This document shows, piece after piece, positions 17,879-26,262 of a DNA stretch of 64,000 nucleotides. This DNA comes from Capnocytophaga sputigena (GTDB lineage: Bacteria; Bacteroidota; Bacteroidia; Flavobacteriales; Flavobacteriaceae), in assembly GCF_900446695.1 (NCBI RefSeq), contig NZ_UAVP01000007.1, forward strand, positions 248,001 to 312,000, read 5' to 3'. The notes below the pieces were generated by a model that saw only the letters and a program-made list of their open reading frames with translations, was not told the DNA's origin and did no database searches. The translations under genes and the position numbers were made by a program. How positions within the stretch are numbered: the first letter of the stretch is position 1; every line of letters starts with the position of its first letter.

Positions 17879-17970
17879 GTCAGGTATCAGGTGTCAGGTG
17901 TCAGGCATTAGGCATTAGTTGTCAGGGGATAGCCATCCGATTTGTCTGCCTCGTCTGCCCCGTCTGATGT
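17879..17970. repeat. 7-nt then 9-nt degenerate tandem repeats
   Basis: 17879-17927 holds seven 7-nt units of GTCAGGT/ATTAGGC type. 17944-17970 holds three 9-nt units of GTCTGCCTC type. They fill the gap between the ankyrin and SMI1 genes. Confidence 0.75.
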
Positions 17971-18009
17971 CTATTATTAACAAGATTTTTAATTTAAAAC
18001 ACATACAAA

Positions 18010-18621
18010 ATGACCTTAGTAGAACAATACCTTGAAGGCTTGAAACAAGCCTATATCGATAACGGTGGAGAAGAAGCGTGGCAAAACCTTATGGCTACAG
18101 CCCACGGCGCTACCGAAGCCAATTTGCAAGTCCTCCGCAATCGTTACCCACAAGTGCCTGAGAGTTTGCTGGACTTACTTCGCCGTATTGACGGCACTTA
18201 TTGGCGTGAATATGAAAAAGGCACAGTGAGCGATCTTATTTTAGGCGCTGATGAAGCTATGGGAGATTATCCTTATTATCTGCTTTCGGCTCACCAGATT
18301 GTGGAAACTCAAAATGAAGCCTTTGATTTTTATGCTGATTATATCAATCGAGAGTATGAAGAGGTAGAGATAGACAATCGCATTACGAGTGATGCTTCAC
18401 AACTTCATAATTGGTTACATTTTTCTGATTGTATGAACAATGGCGGTACCTCACAGCTTTTTATAGACTTTTCGCCTTCTGCTACAGGTAAAGTAGGGCA
18501 AGTAGTACGATTCCTTCACGACCCCGATGAAATGGTAGTCATAGCCGACAGCTTTGACGATTACCTGAAAATGCTTATGAAAAATGGCTATTGCTTTGTA
18601 GATGAAATGAATTTTGAGTAA
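18010..18621 (+). CDS. SMI1/KNR4 (SUKH) family protein
   Basis: The 203-aa protein has the SMI1/KNR4 pattern: a helical start, LRNRYPQVPESLLDLLRRIDGTYWREY (an E/P-x-x-hydrophobic-x-x-hh block), and a late LFIDFSPSATGKVGQVVRF strand block. SUKH proteins are common bacterial immunity proteins against nuclease-type polymorphic toxins. It is one of three SUKH-like genes in this region. The toxin it might bind is not in the window. Confidence 0.8.
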   Translation: MTLVEQYLEGLKQAYIDNGGEEAWQNLMATAHGATEANLQVLRNRYPQVPESLLDLLRRIDGTYWREYEKGTVSDLILGADEAMGDYPYYLLSAHQIVETQNEAFDFYADYINREYEEVEIDNRITSDASQLHNWLHFSDCMNNGGTSQLFIDFSPSATGKVGQVVRFLHDPDEMVVIADSFDDYLKMLMKNGYCFVDEMNFE

Positions 18622-18651
18622 TAAAATGAAAAACCTCAATATCTAAATCTT

Positions 18652-19356
18652 ATGAATAATAAAACAATTACTGCGCAAGAGCGCAAAAACAGAAGTATTG
18701 CAATACTACAAGCACAAAAAGTACCTTATATAGAACATTTGCCCTTTCGTTATGAAACAGAGGAAGTAACCCCTCGTGATAAAAAAGAAGTCATTGAGCG
18801 GGCAGTATGCTCATTTGCTTCTATAATGTGTGCTTTATCTATCAGTGAAGGTGAATATTCCGAAGAGGATAGAGTATATGCAGAAGATTTTCTTTCGGAA
18901 AAATACAATGCCCTCGAGTTGCTAACTCCTATGGAACAGCAGGTGATTGCAGGTACTATAAGTGAGGCAGGAGCTATGAATGCCACTTGGAAATACGAAG
19001 CTGTATGGGTATTACTATGGGCTCTGGGCATCGTAGAAGAACTATCATTCCCCAATGAGATTTGCGATTGCGATTTGATAATGGATACAATGGGCGAGTT
19101 TGAGGGGCTTGATGACTTTATGGCACATACCACCCTGCGCCCCATAGAAGAAATCTTACAAGCCTTAGACTTGCACTATCGCTACCACTGGACAACAGTA
19201 AATGCTCGTATATACGGTTCAGACTTAGCAGGTTTAGACGAAGATATCGTAATGGAACGCCGTGCAGGTTTAGAATGGTTGTGTTGCAAAGGACAAGAGA
19301 ACGACAACCTTACTGATACTTACAACGCTTGGGATTATCCCGAACTAGGCACTTAA
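18652..19356 (+). CDS. DUF4272 domain protein
   Basis: The 234-aa protein matches DUF4272: an N-terminal RKNRSIAILQAQKVPYIEHLP start, RDKKEVIERAVC, and the core TWKYEAVWVLLWALGIVEELSFP near residue 110. DUF4272 is found in immunity-type arrays and its biochemical function is unknown. It follows the SMI1 gene by 30 bp, so the two are probably co-transcribed. Confidence 0.75.
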   Translation: MNNKTITAQERKNRSIAILQAQKVPYIEHLPFRYETEEVTPRDKKEVIERAVCSFASIMCALSISEGEYSEEDRVYAEDFLSEKYNALELLTPMEQQVIAGTISEAGAMNATWKYEAVWVLLWALGIVEELSFPNEICDCDLIMDTMGEFEGLDDFMAHTTLRPIEEILQALDLHYRYHWTTVNARIYGSDLAGLDEDIVMERRAGLEWLCCKGQENDNLTDTYNAWDYPELGT

Positions 19357-19394
19357 TAATTTAGAAGATAAGGAATAGGAATTAAAAGATGTTC

Positions 19395-19463
19395 CTCAGA
19401 CTTGTCAGCCCCGTCCGATTTGTCTGACCCCTAACCCCTATCCCCTGAAACCTAACTCCTAAA
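19395..19463. repeat. 9-nt and 7-nt tandem repeats before the 19465 gene
   Basis: Four 9-nt units (CTCAGACTT, GTCAGCCCC, GTCCGATTT, GTCTGACCC) pass directly into five 7-nt units (CTAACCC, CTATCCC, CTGAAAC, CTAACTC, CTAAAAA) ending at the start codon. This is the only place where both unit lengths are fused without a gap. Confidence 0.75.
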
Positions 19464-19464
19464 A

Positions 19465-20142
19465 ATGAAAATCATTTCTAAATTCAAAGATTACTACGAT
19501 TATAAAGTCGCTGAGTACGGCATAGATGAAAACCTCGTCTATGACCGCCGTTTGCCACCAGAGGTAGGGATGAGCCTCCCTCAGAGAAGTTGGCTCACCT
19601 TTGACGACCCTACCGATGATGAGGCACTGCACTCAGCACTCTATGTGGGCACTGCACTTGTGCACCTCTTTGCTACACGCTCTAAAATATACACTCATTG
19701 GGATTTTGCCGATCCTGAGGATTGGCATTACAACCTATTTGATTTGTGGTATGGCGACCGTTATGTACTGATGAATGATGGGAAAGAAATTAGGATAACC
19801 TCCTACTTATCGGCTACTTGTGATACTCTGCTGGAACAAATGGAAGCCCCACGTGAGCAGAATATCTTTAAGCTGGAAGACCGACCCCCTTGGCTGGTGT
19901 TAAAAAGTCCGTTGTTGCTCATTTACAACAAAGACTATAGAGGAGATAATAGGGCAACCCATTATATAAATTTGCAGGAATTAGGGGTATATCTCGACCC
20001 CGATTTTGTATGGCAGCACATCGTGCAATACCTTTCCGACCTGAAAACCCAAGCCGAGCAGTCACCCGAACTGTCCAACGACTTGAAAATAGACAGTAAA
20101 GGCTTTGACAAAAAACGCTCTTTCCGCCCCAAAATGAAGTAA
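19465..20142 (+). CDS. Conserved hypothetical protein (C-terminal GFDKKxSFR motif)
   Basis: The 225-aa protein begins MKIISKFKDYYDYKVAEYGIDE and ends with KIDSKGFDKKRSFRPK. This pairing of a KFKDYYDY start with a GFDKK-x-SFR end is a pattern I associate with a widespread uncharacterised protein family found in many bacteria and some phages. No enzymatic motif is visible. It lies inside the immunity-like array, preceded by a repeat tract that reaches its start codon. Function unknown. Confidence 0.65.
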   Translation: MKIISKFKDYYDYKVAEYGIDENLVYDRRLPPEVGMSLPQRSWLTFDDPTDDEALHSALYVGTALVHLFATRSKIYTHWDFADPEDWHYNLFDLWYGDRYVLMNDGKEIRITSYLSATCDTLLEQMEAPREQNIFKLEDRPPWLVLKSPLLLIYNKDYRGDNRATHYINLQELGVYLDPDFVWQHIVQYLSDLKTQAEQSPELSNDLKIDSKGFDKKRSFRPKMK

Positions 20143-20337
20143 TTTGTTAATTGCCAAAGTTTTAATTGCTCGTCGTGCTACGACCTTTGGCAAAGTTGAA
20201 TACTCTGATAATCAATCATTTTTGAAGTATGTTATGTAGGAAAGCCAGCGATAGCTGGGTATGTGCTGCAAACGCCCTTCTATTAATAAAACCTTTTGGA
20301 CACTCTTGTTAATTGTTAATTATTAATCGTTAATTGA
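20143..20337. other. Intergenic gap with hairpins, a dispersed inverted repeat and a 7-nt repeat
   Basis: The 195-bp gap contains GCCAAAG and CTTTGGC arms around an inner GTCGT-GCT-ACGAC hairpin (about 20152-20190). At about 20200-20245, its reverse complement matches 47342-47386 with several substitutions. CCAGC-gata-GCTGG and GCAAACGCCC follow. At 20308-20335 there are four 7-nt units (GTTAATT type) just before the next start codon. No gene is seen. Confidence 0.55.
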
Positions 20338-20955
20338 ATGAATTATCTAAAAGAAATACAAACCCTTAAAACCGAGCTGGATATTCCTCTGCAGAAAGCC
20401 AAAACCCTATTAGAGCAAACAGCAGGCGATATCCCCGCCGCCATAGCCCTCTATCACCAAGAAAATATAACCACTATAATGGCAGAAACCGAGTGCGAGT
20501 ATTGGGAAGCCGAAAGCGTATACAAGCGATTCAACTACAATGTCGAAAAAGCCGTAAAACACATTTTTAGCACTTCATTAACTATAAGTGTTGAAGATAA
20601 AAGAGATACTAGCGAAAGAGGTATGGGCTACCTCGTCAGTGCCTTAGATACCGATTTGAACAATGTTTCCAAGCGCTCTATCTTCATCCCAATAGAAGAT
20701 TTTGATCAATATCTTTTAGAAGATTTCAAGTCCGTATTTCCCCTATACCAACCTCAATGGAATAAAATAGAACCCCATTTCAATTGTACAACCAGCAATG
20801 TCTTCGACCCTACTCTGTGCCAAAAAATCATCACACAACTGCGCCAACGTACATTTACCGATGATAAAGTAAAGATTTTTATACAGAAAATTATCGCCGA
20901 TGTAGAAGAAAAACTCCCCACCTGCGGCTATATAGAGGTCTATGGGAATATATAA
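20338..20955 (+). CDS. Hypothetical protein with UBA-like N-terminus
   Basis: The 205-aa protein has two consecutive short three-helix patterns near residues 12-40 and 43-75 (PLQKAKTLLEQTAGDIPAAIALYH; CEYWEAESVYKRFNYNVEKAVKHIF). These resemble the UBA-like fold also seen at the start of EF-Ts. The rest is unrecognised. Its end overlaps or abuts the next gene, so they are co-transcribed. A protein-binding role is likely; anything more is speculation. Confidence 0.55.
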   Translation: MNYLKEIQTLKTELDIPLQKAKTLLEQTAGDIPAAIALYHQENITTIMAETECEYWEAESVYKRFNYNVEKAVKHIFSTSLTISVEDKRDTSERGMGYLVSALDTDLNNVSKRSIFIPIEDFDQYLLEDFKSVFPLYQPQWNKIEPHFNCTTSNVFDPTLCQKIITQLRQRTFTDDKVKIFIQKIIADVEEKLPTCGYIEVYGNI

Positions 20956-20965
20956 AAATAAACCA

Positions 20966-22315
20966 ATGAAAGAACAACTCCACCGCATTCAGCAAAAGCT
21001 TGCCCAAGCCAAAGCCGCTGATAAAAACTTAGACGTATTTGGTGCCGATGCTCACCAGTACCACCTCAACCCTCCCGTAAGCGAGGCGGAAGTCCTTGCT
21101 TTTGAGAAGAAATATGGCGTACAACTCCCCAAATGCTATCGTGCCTTTATGCTTACTATTGGCGATGCCAAAGCTAAAAAATCAGACTTTATAGCAGGAC
21201 CTTATTTCGGTTTGTACGCCTTTGGAACTTCTGTAGATAGCCTACTCTACGAAAAAATAGAAACCTACCTCAAAGCGCCTTGCAACCTTTCTCCTGATAT
21301 GACTCAAGAAGAATGGGAAACGCTATCTGATCCACTATTGTCCTCTGAGGAAGAGGAAGAAGAAGACGATGATAAGTATTTTGCCGAACGAGCAAAAGTA
21401 TTTGGCGGACTCTTGCCTCTCGGAAGTCAGGGCTGTACCTATGAACACGCCTTGGTGCTCAATGGCAAATATGCCGGTCGCGTAGTAAATGTTGATTTAG
21501 ACCTCGCGCAACCCAAATTTGCTTTCGAAACGAACTTCTTAGATTGGTACGAACGCTACCTCGATGAGGTCATTTCGGGGCAACTTATAGACGACCGTCC
21601 TACTTGGTTTGGCTACCATCGTGGCGAACCCGCTGAGGTGCTCCTCAATGAATATGAACACACTACCGACCGCAAAACTCAAACCGACTGCCTCGAGGGG
21701 GTATATCATAAAAAACCACCTTTAGAACCTACACTATTAGACAAGATAGAAAAGCTCATTGCCTTAGATAATGAAGATAGAACCTTCTTAATTGAAATTC
21801 TTAGCCAATCCTCTTATGAGCGAGCCAAACCTTACTTGCAAGATTTGGTAAACAAAGATCCTAAAAAGGTATTTCAGTTCGTATGGTGGTATGCAAAAGA
21901 CCATTGTGCCGACTGGGTGTCTGTTGTAAAAGAGCTATTGCCTACCATTACCGACGAAAGAACCTTTGATTTTGCTACCTACCTCCTTACGGAAGGAGAT
22001 GACAATTTCGAGGAAGTGATCCTGCCCTTCACCGATGATGAGAATCCTCAAATACGTAGCACTGCCTACTATACACTCGGCAAAAGCAAGAAGAAAGAAC
22101 AATACCTCGATACCTTTATCAAAGGGCTACAAGAGACCGATACCGGTGTCCTTTGCACAGTTATGCAAGCCCTTTCTGGGGTGGAAGACAAACGCTTATT
22201 GCCCTATTACAAACAGATAGCCAAACGTTTCCCTGAAGAGAAAGACTATGTCCTCTCTAACTTAGAACACCGCTTAGCTTCTTTTGGTCTCACCATTGAA
22301 GAAGCAAGAAAATAA
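20966..22315 (+). CDS. SMI1/KNR4 domain fused to HEAT-like repeats
   Basis: The N-terminal half (to about residue 200) is an SMI1/KNR4 domain: PPVSEAEVLAFEKKYGVQLPKCYRAFMLTIGDA, then GGLLPLGSQGCTYEHALVLNGKYAGRVVNVD. An acidic stretch (EEEEEEDDD) interrupts it near residue 125. The second half carries HEAT-like repeats (ENPQIRSTAYYTLGKSKKKEQYLDTFIKGLQETD). I chose ATG 20966, which follows the previous stop; an ATG at 20942 overlaps the previous gene. SUKH-HEAT fusions suit an immunity or scaffold role. Confidence 0.75.
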   Translation: MKEQLHRIQQKLAQAKAADKNLDVFGADAHQYHLNPPVSEAEVLAFEKKYGVQLPKCYRAFMLTIGDAKAKKSDFIAGPYFGLYAFGTSVDSLLYEKIETYLKAPCNLSPDMTQEEWETLSDPLLSSEEEEEEDDDKYFAERAKVFGGLLPLGSQGCTYEHALVLNGKYAGRVVNVDLDLAQPKFAFETNFLDWYERYLDEVISGQLIDDRPTWFGYHRGEPAEVLLNEYEHTTDRKTQTDCLEGVYHKKPPLEPTLLDKIEKLIALDNEDRTFLIEILSQSSYERAKPYLQDLVNKDPKKVFQFVWWYAKDHCADWVSVVKELLPTITDERTFDFATYLLTEGDDNFEEVILPFTDDENPQIRSTAYYTLGKSKKKEQYLDTFIKGLQETDTGVLCTVMQALSGVEDKRLLPYYKQIAKRFPEEKDYVLSNLEHRLASFGLTIEEARK

Positions 22316-22319
22316 AAAG

Positions 22320-22517
22320 ATGCAACTAAAAAAGACCATAGAAAACCTTTGGATTACTAAACTCCTCGTTGAAGGACTTAACAAAGCCTTTGCCTATAAC
22401 GAGCACTTGGGTTGCTTTTTGATGATAACTATTTTCTGTATTATCTATGTGCTAATATTCCCTATAATGTTAGTGGCATTACCAATTCTTGGGTTAGTGA
22501 ATTTGTTTAGGAAATAA
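22320..22517 (+). CDS. Small membrane protein (65 aa), first of a pair
   Basis: One long hydrophobic segment (about residues 33-58) is preceded by a soluble helix. The protein ends ALPILGLVNLFRK, nearly the same ending as its downstream neighbour (GLPILGLVNLFKK). The start is ATG 22320, 2 bp after the previous stop. Function unknown. Confidence 0.55.
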   Translation: MQLKKTIENLWITKLLVEGLNKAFAYNEHLGCFLMITIFCIIYVLIFPIMLVALPILGLVNLFRK

Positions 22518-22527
22518 ATAGTGAAGA

Positions 22528-22731
22528 ATGAACCTAAATAGAATAATACATTCAAGGCTCTTAAATACCACTATTGATAAAGTAATCAAAATCAATGCCT
22601 ACAACCCATTATTAGGTTTAGTTGTAATAACAATAGCTCTTTTTGTTTTCTTTATACTCGTAATCCTTTCAATAATAGTAGGATTACCTATACTTGGCTT
22701 AGTGAATTTGTTTAAAAAATTGATAAAATAA
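22528..22731 (+). CDS. Small membrane protein (67 aa), second of a pair
   Basis: It begins 10 bp after the first small membrane gene and shares a hydrophobic helix and the LPILGLVNLFKK ending. The two are probably a tandem duplication. They could be membrane immunity proteins or small membrane partners of the adjacent genes; no direct evidence. Confidence 0.55.
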   Translation: MNLNRIIHSRLLNTTIDKVIKINAYNPLLGLVVITIALFVFFILVILSIIVGLPILGLVNLFKKLIK

Positions 22732-22734
22732 AAT

Positions 22735-23640
22735 ATGGAAATACAACATTTGTTGGGCAGACCTATCCATTCTCCCGAAATAAAAGAATTTTTTGCAAAA
22801 TATCATTTACCGCAAAACCCTAATCCTGAATATGATGCTTACGGCAACTTGTTTTGGGTACCAGTTAATAATGAAGAAAAGACCATTCGCTGCCTCTTTA
22901 CTGGGTATGTGAGATATGCTCCCGCTTATGGAGAGCCTATTGGTAATTATAACAAGGAAAAAGACCAACTTATTTTGCATCAAATCACCATTGATTCTGA
23001 GAATGCACCCGATGGAAAAATTTCTGATATAAACCTGCCTTTTGGATTGAACATTGGCGATGATAAAACAACCATTGAACAGAAAATAGGCAAGAAGCTT
23101 ACGCGTAAAGAAGTGAGTGATTATGGTTCTACTTATGATGTTTTATTTGAGGAATTTAGCTTGTTAGTGGCTCTGAATCCTCAGGAACAACTGGACAGGC
23201 TAATGTTATTCAAATTAGAACTCTATGAAAAGAAACGCATCCGCCTAAAAGCCCTCCTCAAATCACAAAACAAAAACATAGACCCTAATCGTATTCCTGA
23301 AATACAAGCCTTTCTCTCCGAAATCCCTATCCCTCAATGGCGCCAGCGTATGGCTGAGGGCGATGATATGTTTTCAGAAGAAAGCATCACAGCCGTAGAA
23401 ACAGCCCTTACGGAATATGTGCAAACACTTTGTGAAGCGGTGCAAAAGAAAAATGCGACTACCGTTTATAACTCTATGGGCAAATTGGTAAAGAAAATCA
23501 ATAAAATCAATGACAAATACGGACTTATAGAAACAATGGAGCGTGAAGAACTTTGCGAGTGGCTCAATACACTCATTCGCAAAACAGGTTTAGAATTAGC
23601 CGATAATGTAGATATCACCGATGAATACCGCGAGTGGTAA
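22735..23640 (+). CDS. Hypothetical protein in the immunity-like array
   Basis: The 301-aa soluble protein has a beta-rich N-terminal part (about 1-160; ITIDSENAPDGKISDINLPFGLNIGDDKTTIEQKIGKKL), then a helical C-terminal part (about 180-300). In the N-terminal part the pattern 'LPFGL--GD--TTIEQKIGKK' resembles unassigned immunity-type domains. It starts 3 bp after the preceding small gene. No known family could be assigned. Confidence 0.55.
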   Translation: MEIQHLLGRPIHSPEIKEFFAKYHLPQNPNPEYDAYGNLFWVPVNNEEKTIRCLFTGYVRYAPAYGEPIGNYNKEKDQLILHQITIDSENAPDGKISDINLPFGLNIGDDKTTIEQKIGKKLTRKEVSDYGSTYDVLFEEFSLLVALNPQEQLDRLMLFKLELYEKKRIRLKALLKSQNKNIDPNRIPEIQAFLSEIPIPQWRQRMAEGDDMFSEESITAVETALTEYVQTLCEAVQKKNATTVYNSMGKLVKKINKINDKYGLIETMEREELCEWLNTLIRKTGLELADNVDITDEYREW

Positions 23641-23654
23641 AAAATACAGAAACA

Positions 23655-24122
23655 ATGAAAAAATCATTAGAAAACCTTTTAGAAAAACAAGGTATTGCCT
23701 TACTCAATACCCTCTCTAAAGAAGAGCGACGCGCTCGTACCGAAACTATCAAAGCGCGCTATCGCGAGGCAGGCTATGACGATTTGCCTCACGAACTCGT
23801 TACCTTCCTTACTGTATTCGACGGCAAGGATATCAAGCGCAACGACGGCTATATGGCTTTTATATACTCACAAAACCTCCCTACTCGCCAAGAGATGCTA
23901 TACTATGAATCAGACGCAGGGGTTACCGAGCTTATTCCCTTTGGCGATGTCAATGCCGATGAAGTTCTCTGTATCGATAGTGTAGGTAGTGTATGGGGTG
24001 TGCTTGACCTTTCCTCTTGGACGCCTCGCAAAACCTATCACTATTTCTATGGGGGCGACCTCTATACCGCCCTTGAAAATATCATCAAAGGCAAAGTAGA
24101 AGAAACAATTATACGACCTTAA
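23655..24122 (+). CDS. SMI1/KNR4 (SUKH) family protein
   Basis: From ATG 23655 the 155-aa protein shows a compact SUKH domain: RYREAGYDDLPHELVTFLTVFDGKDI near the N-terminus and ELIPFGDVNADEVLCIDSVGSVWGVLDL in the middle. A GTG seven codons upstream overlaps the previous gene and is less likely. It is the third SUKH-type gene in about 6 kb. Predicted cytosolic immunity protein; cognate toxin unknown. Confidence 0.75.
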   Translation: MKKSLENLLEKQGIALLNTLSKEERRARTETIKARYREAGYDDLPHELVTFLTVFDGKDIKRNDGYMAFIYSQNLPTRQEMLYYESDAGVTELIPFGDVNADEVLCIDSVGSVWGVLDLSSWTPRKTYHYFYGGDLYTALENIIKGKVEETIIRP

Positions 24123-24134
24123 AAACACAATACT

Positions 24135-24944
24135 ATGGCAATAGACGGCGTAAAAATCATAGATAGCGATAGTGGCTACGACATTTACAACAACATCACC
24201 GAACGCTATAAAGATGGTGAGGATGTAGAGAAAATCAGACAAGATTGGCTCAATGAGGAAGTTAATTTCTGTATTGATGAATTGTATACTGAAATCTATT
24301 GGACGGCTTTTGCGTATTCCCTTTGGAAAATAGGCTATCCAAAAGATGAAGTGCGCACCAAAGCTTTGCAACTCATAGAACGAGGAGCAACACCGCTCTG
24401 GAATGAGATAGACAGCAAAGCCCAAAAACAACGACAGAAAGCACTTGATAAGCTCAAACTACAACTGCAAGAGGATAACCCCAAACCTCTTGTGAAACCT
24501 ACCCTAAAGAAACCTAAAACACCTTATTTTGAAGTAGGAGATGTGTTGGCGGTAACCATTGGTGAACGTTATGGTATCTGCTTTGTCTCAGCTGTAGAGG
24601 TTACTCCCCGAAAAATAGAGTATCATCTTGCTCCTACTCGATATTTAGCCCCTACTTATCCTACAATGACCGACTTTCTGCAAAGCGAACTCGCCTGTGG
24701 GAAAAACAACCAAGATTTCGCCCTCAAAACCGATTGCTGGTTCAATCATAAAGATTTAGGAGTGATACTGCCTTCCCTTAAAAAAATAGGGATAATACAG
24801 TTGAAACCTTATAGTTTATGGACACTCTCACCCGCTCATAGCATAGAGGATATCTATGAAAAAATCATAGAAGACAAAAAATATTTTGGAGGGAAACTCA
24901 AGAAAGTAGAGGAGTTGATAGACACTATTAAAGAGCAATTATAA
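24135..24944 (+). CDS. Hypothetical protein with Imm26-like C-terminal segment
   Basis: The 269-aa protein has a helical N-terminal part (about 1-115). A beta-rich segment starts PYFEVGDVLAVTIGERYGICFVSAVEV (about 132-160), a pattern recalling immunity family Imm26 (a GDvhav...yg-g-V start). The match is weak. The gene lies 12 bp after a SUKH gene and continues the run. Confidence 0.5.
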   Translation: MAIDGVKIIDSDSGYDIYNNITERYKDGEDVEKIRQDWLNEEVNFCIDELYTEIYWTAFAYSLWKIGYPKDEVRTKALQLIERGATPLWNEIDSKAQKQRQKALDKLKLQLQEDNPKPLVKPTLKKPKTPYFEVGDVLAVTIGERYGICFVSAVEVTPRKIEYHLAPTRYLAPTYPTMTDFLQSELACGKNNQDFALKTDCWFNHKDLGVILPSLKKIGIIQLKPYSLWTLSPAHSIEDIYEKIIEDKKYFGGKLKKVEELIDTIKEQL

Positions 24945-24964
24945 AACCTTAAAAAGAAGTTATT

Positions 24965-25498
24965 ATGCACTTATATCCTTCTATATCTTCAGAGTTAGAA
25001 CTGGCAGGGAAACTTATAATTCCTTTGTTAGTATTTCTCTTAATTGCTTTCGTGGCAAAAAAAGTAGAGAATAAATCTATTTTCTCTCTACTTGAAATCT
25101 TATTAGCATTGGGCATAATGGTCTATAATATAGCTGTAGGAATCTTTTTATTCCGGTGTGTGCGACCAATAATTCCCTATTGGGAGTTAGATCTTATAGA
25201 ATGGTATCCTGTACCTCTATTTTTTGCGTTTTTCATTTTAGTATTTAACATCCTTTTCTTGCTCAGGTATAGAAATAAACTCTATGAAAATGTATTGTTT
25301 GTGCTGAGTTTAGGATTGCTGTTATTTACGCTCTATGAGTTTGTAGTTACCAAACCTTTTAAGCAACAAGATGGAGCTGAATTCTTATTAGATGAAACTC
25401 TTTTAGAACACGCTCCACTACTAAATTTTATAATTAATATAGCAGTAAGTTTGTGTTTTATACTATTTATTATATTCAAAAGAAAATCAAAACTATGA
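24965..25498 (+). CDS. Membrane protein with about five predicted helices
   Basis: The 177-aa protein is highly hydrophobic, with helices near residues 15-35, 42-65, 80-100, 105-125 and 150-170. No soluble domain or recognised family is present. Its stop overlaps the next start by four bases (ATGA), indicating translational coupling within the array. Function unknown. Confidence 0.55.
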   Translation: MHLYPSISSELELAGKLIIPLLVFLLIAFVAKKVENKSIFSLLEILLALGIMVYNIAVGIFLFRCVRPIIPYWELDLIEWYPVPLFFAFFILVFNILFLLRYRNKLYENVLFVLSLGLLLFTLYEFVVTKPFKQQDGAEFLLDETLLEHAPLLNFIINIAVSLCFILFIIFKRKSKL

Positions 25499-25995
25499 AA
25501 AACACCCTTTGGCTTTATAAAAATCCTTATCAGATAGAGATAAGAGAAAAGGAAGCACACCCACCACAAGTAGCGGTTTATCTCTATCAGACAGAAGAGG
25601 AGATTAAAAACATAGTCCTCACGGGAGGAGGGAGCGTGAGCAGTCTGTGGGAGAAAAGTGCGCTGTTAGACGGTGATAGGTTGCTCATAGCTTGTGGCAA
25701 TGAGGTATTTTGTATCCTCTTGCCTACATTAGAACTCCTTTGGCATACGCAGGTGGATATGGCTACTTGCTTTGAAATAGTCGCCTATCAAGATGATTAC
25801 ATTACCCACGGCGAGGTGGAGATATCGCGCCTCAATAAGCAGGGAGAAATCCTCTGGCAGTTCAGTGGCAAGGATATTTTTGTCTCACCCATAGAGCGCA
25901 CTCCCGCTTTTAAGACAACCCCACAAGGTATTGATTTAGTAGATTTTAATTATGAGGAATACCACATTGATTACAATGGGAAATTAATGAAGTAA
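25495..25995 (+). CDS. Hypothetical soluble protein, translationally coupled
   Basis: From ATG 25495 the 166-aa product is beta-rich (LYKNPYQIEIREKE, QVAVYLYQTEEEIKNIVLTGGG, EVFCILLPTLELLWHTQVDMATCFEI), resembling a two-blade WD/PQQ-like sheet, with no signal peptide. An earlier GTG at 25453 lies within the preceding gene and is rejected because of the ATGA overlap. It is the last gene of the array. Function unknown. Confidence 0.55.
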   Translation: MKNTLWLYKNPYQIEIREKEAHPPQVAVYLYQTEEEIKNIVLTGGGSVSSLWEKSALLDGDRLLIACGNEVFCILLPTLELLWHTQVDMATCFEIVAYQDDYITHGEVEISRLNKQGEILWQFSGKDIFVSPIERTPAFKTTPQGIDLVDFNYEEYHIDYNGKLMK

Positions 25996-26019
25996 CGTGA
26001 GTTCGATATAACAAAATAC

Positions 26020-26027
26020 TATATTTG
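26020..26027 (+). promoter_or_regulatory. Possible -7 box (TATATTTG) in a gene-less gap
   Basis: The TATATTTG motif lies 240 bp before the helicase gene and is followed at 26053-26069 by a 7-bp hairpin (AAACAGC-gaa-GCTGTTT). It could start a long leader for the restriction island. A second, better placed -7 box exists at 26229. Confidence 0.3.
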
Positions 26028-26228
26028 TATTGCGGTCTGTGCGAGATTTTAAAAACAGCGAAGCTGTTTATCTATTTAACTAATAAGTAATTTAATTATC
26101 CTACATCGAACTTGCGTTAATTATTTTTATTTTGCTAAGTAAAAATGTTTTTAGTAAGGATGGAACAGTTTAAAATCCCTCTGCAAATAGGAAATAGAAA
26201 AAAGTTTTTGATTTCTGATAAAATTGTG

Positions 26229-26236
26229 TACTTTTG
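26229..26236 (+). promoter_or_regulatory. -7 promoter box (TACTTTTG) for the PLD-helicase gene
   Basis: TACTTTTG is located 26 bp upstream of ATG 26263 and matches the TAnnTTTG consensus. It is the likely promoter for helicase plus methyltransferase. Confidence 0.55.
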
Positions 26237-26262
26237 TCGCGTAGCATAGCAAAATTAGTGAA

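Noticed and set aside
20942-20966. Earlier start (20942) for the SMI1-HEAT gene
   Set aside because: It overlaps the previous gene. The start at 20966 follows that stop and begins at the domain.
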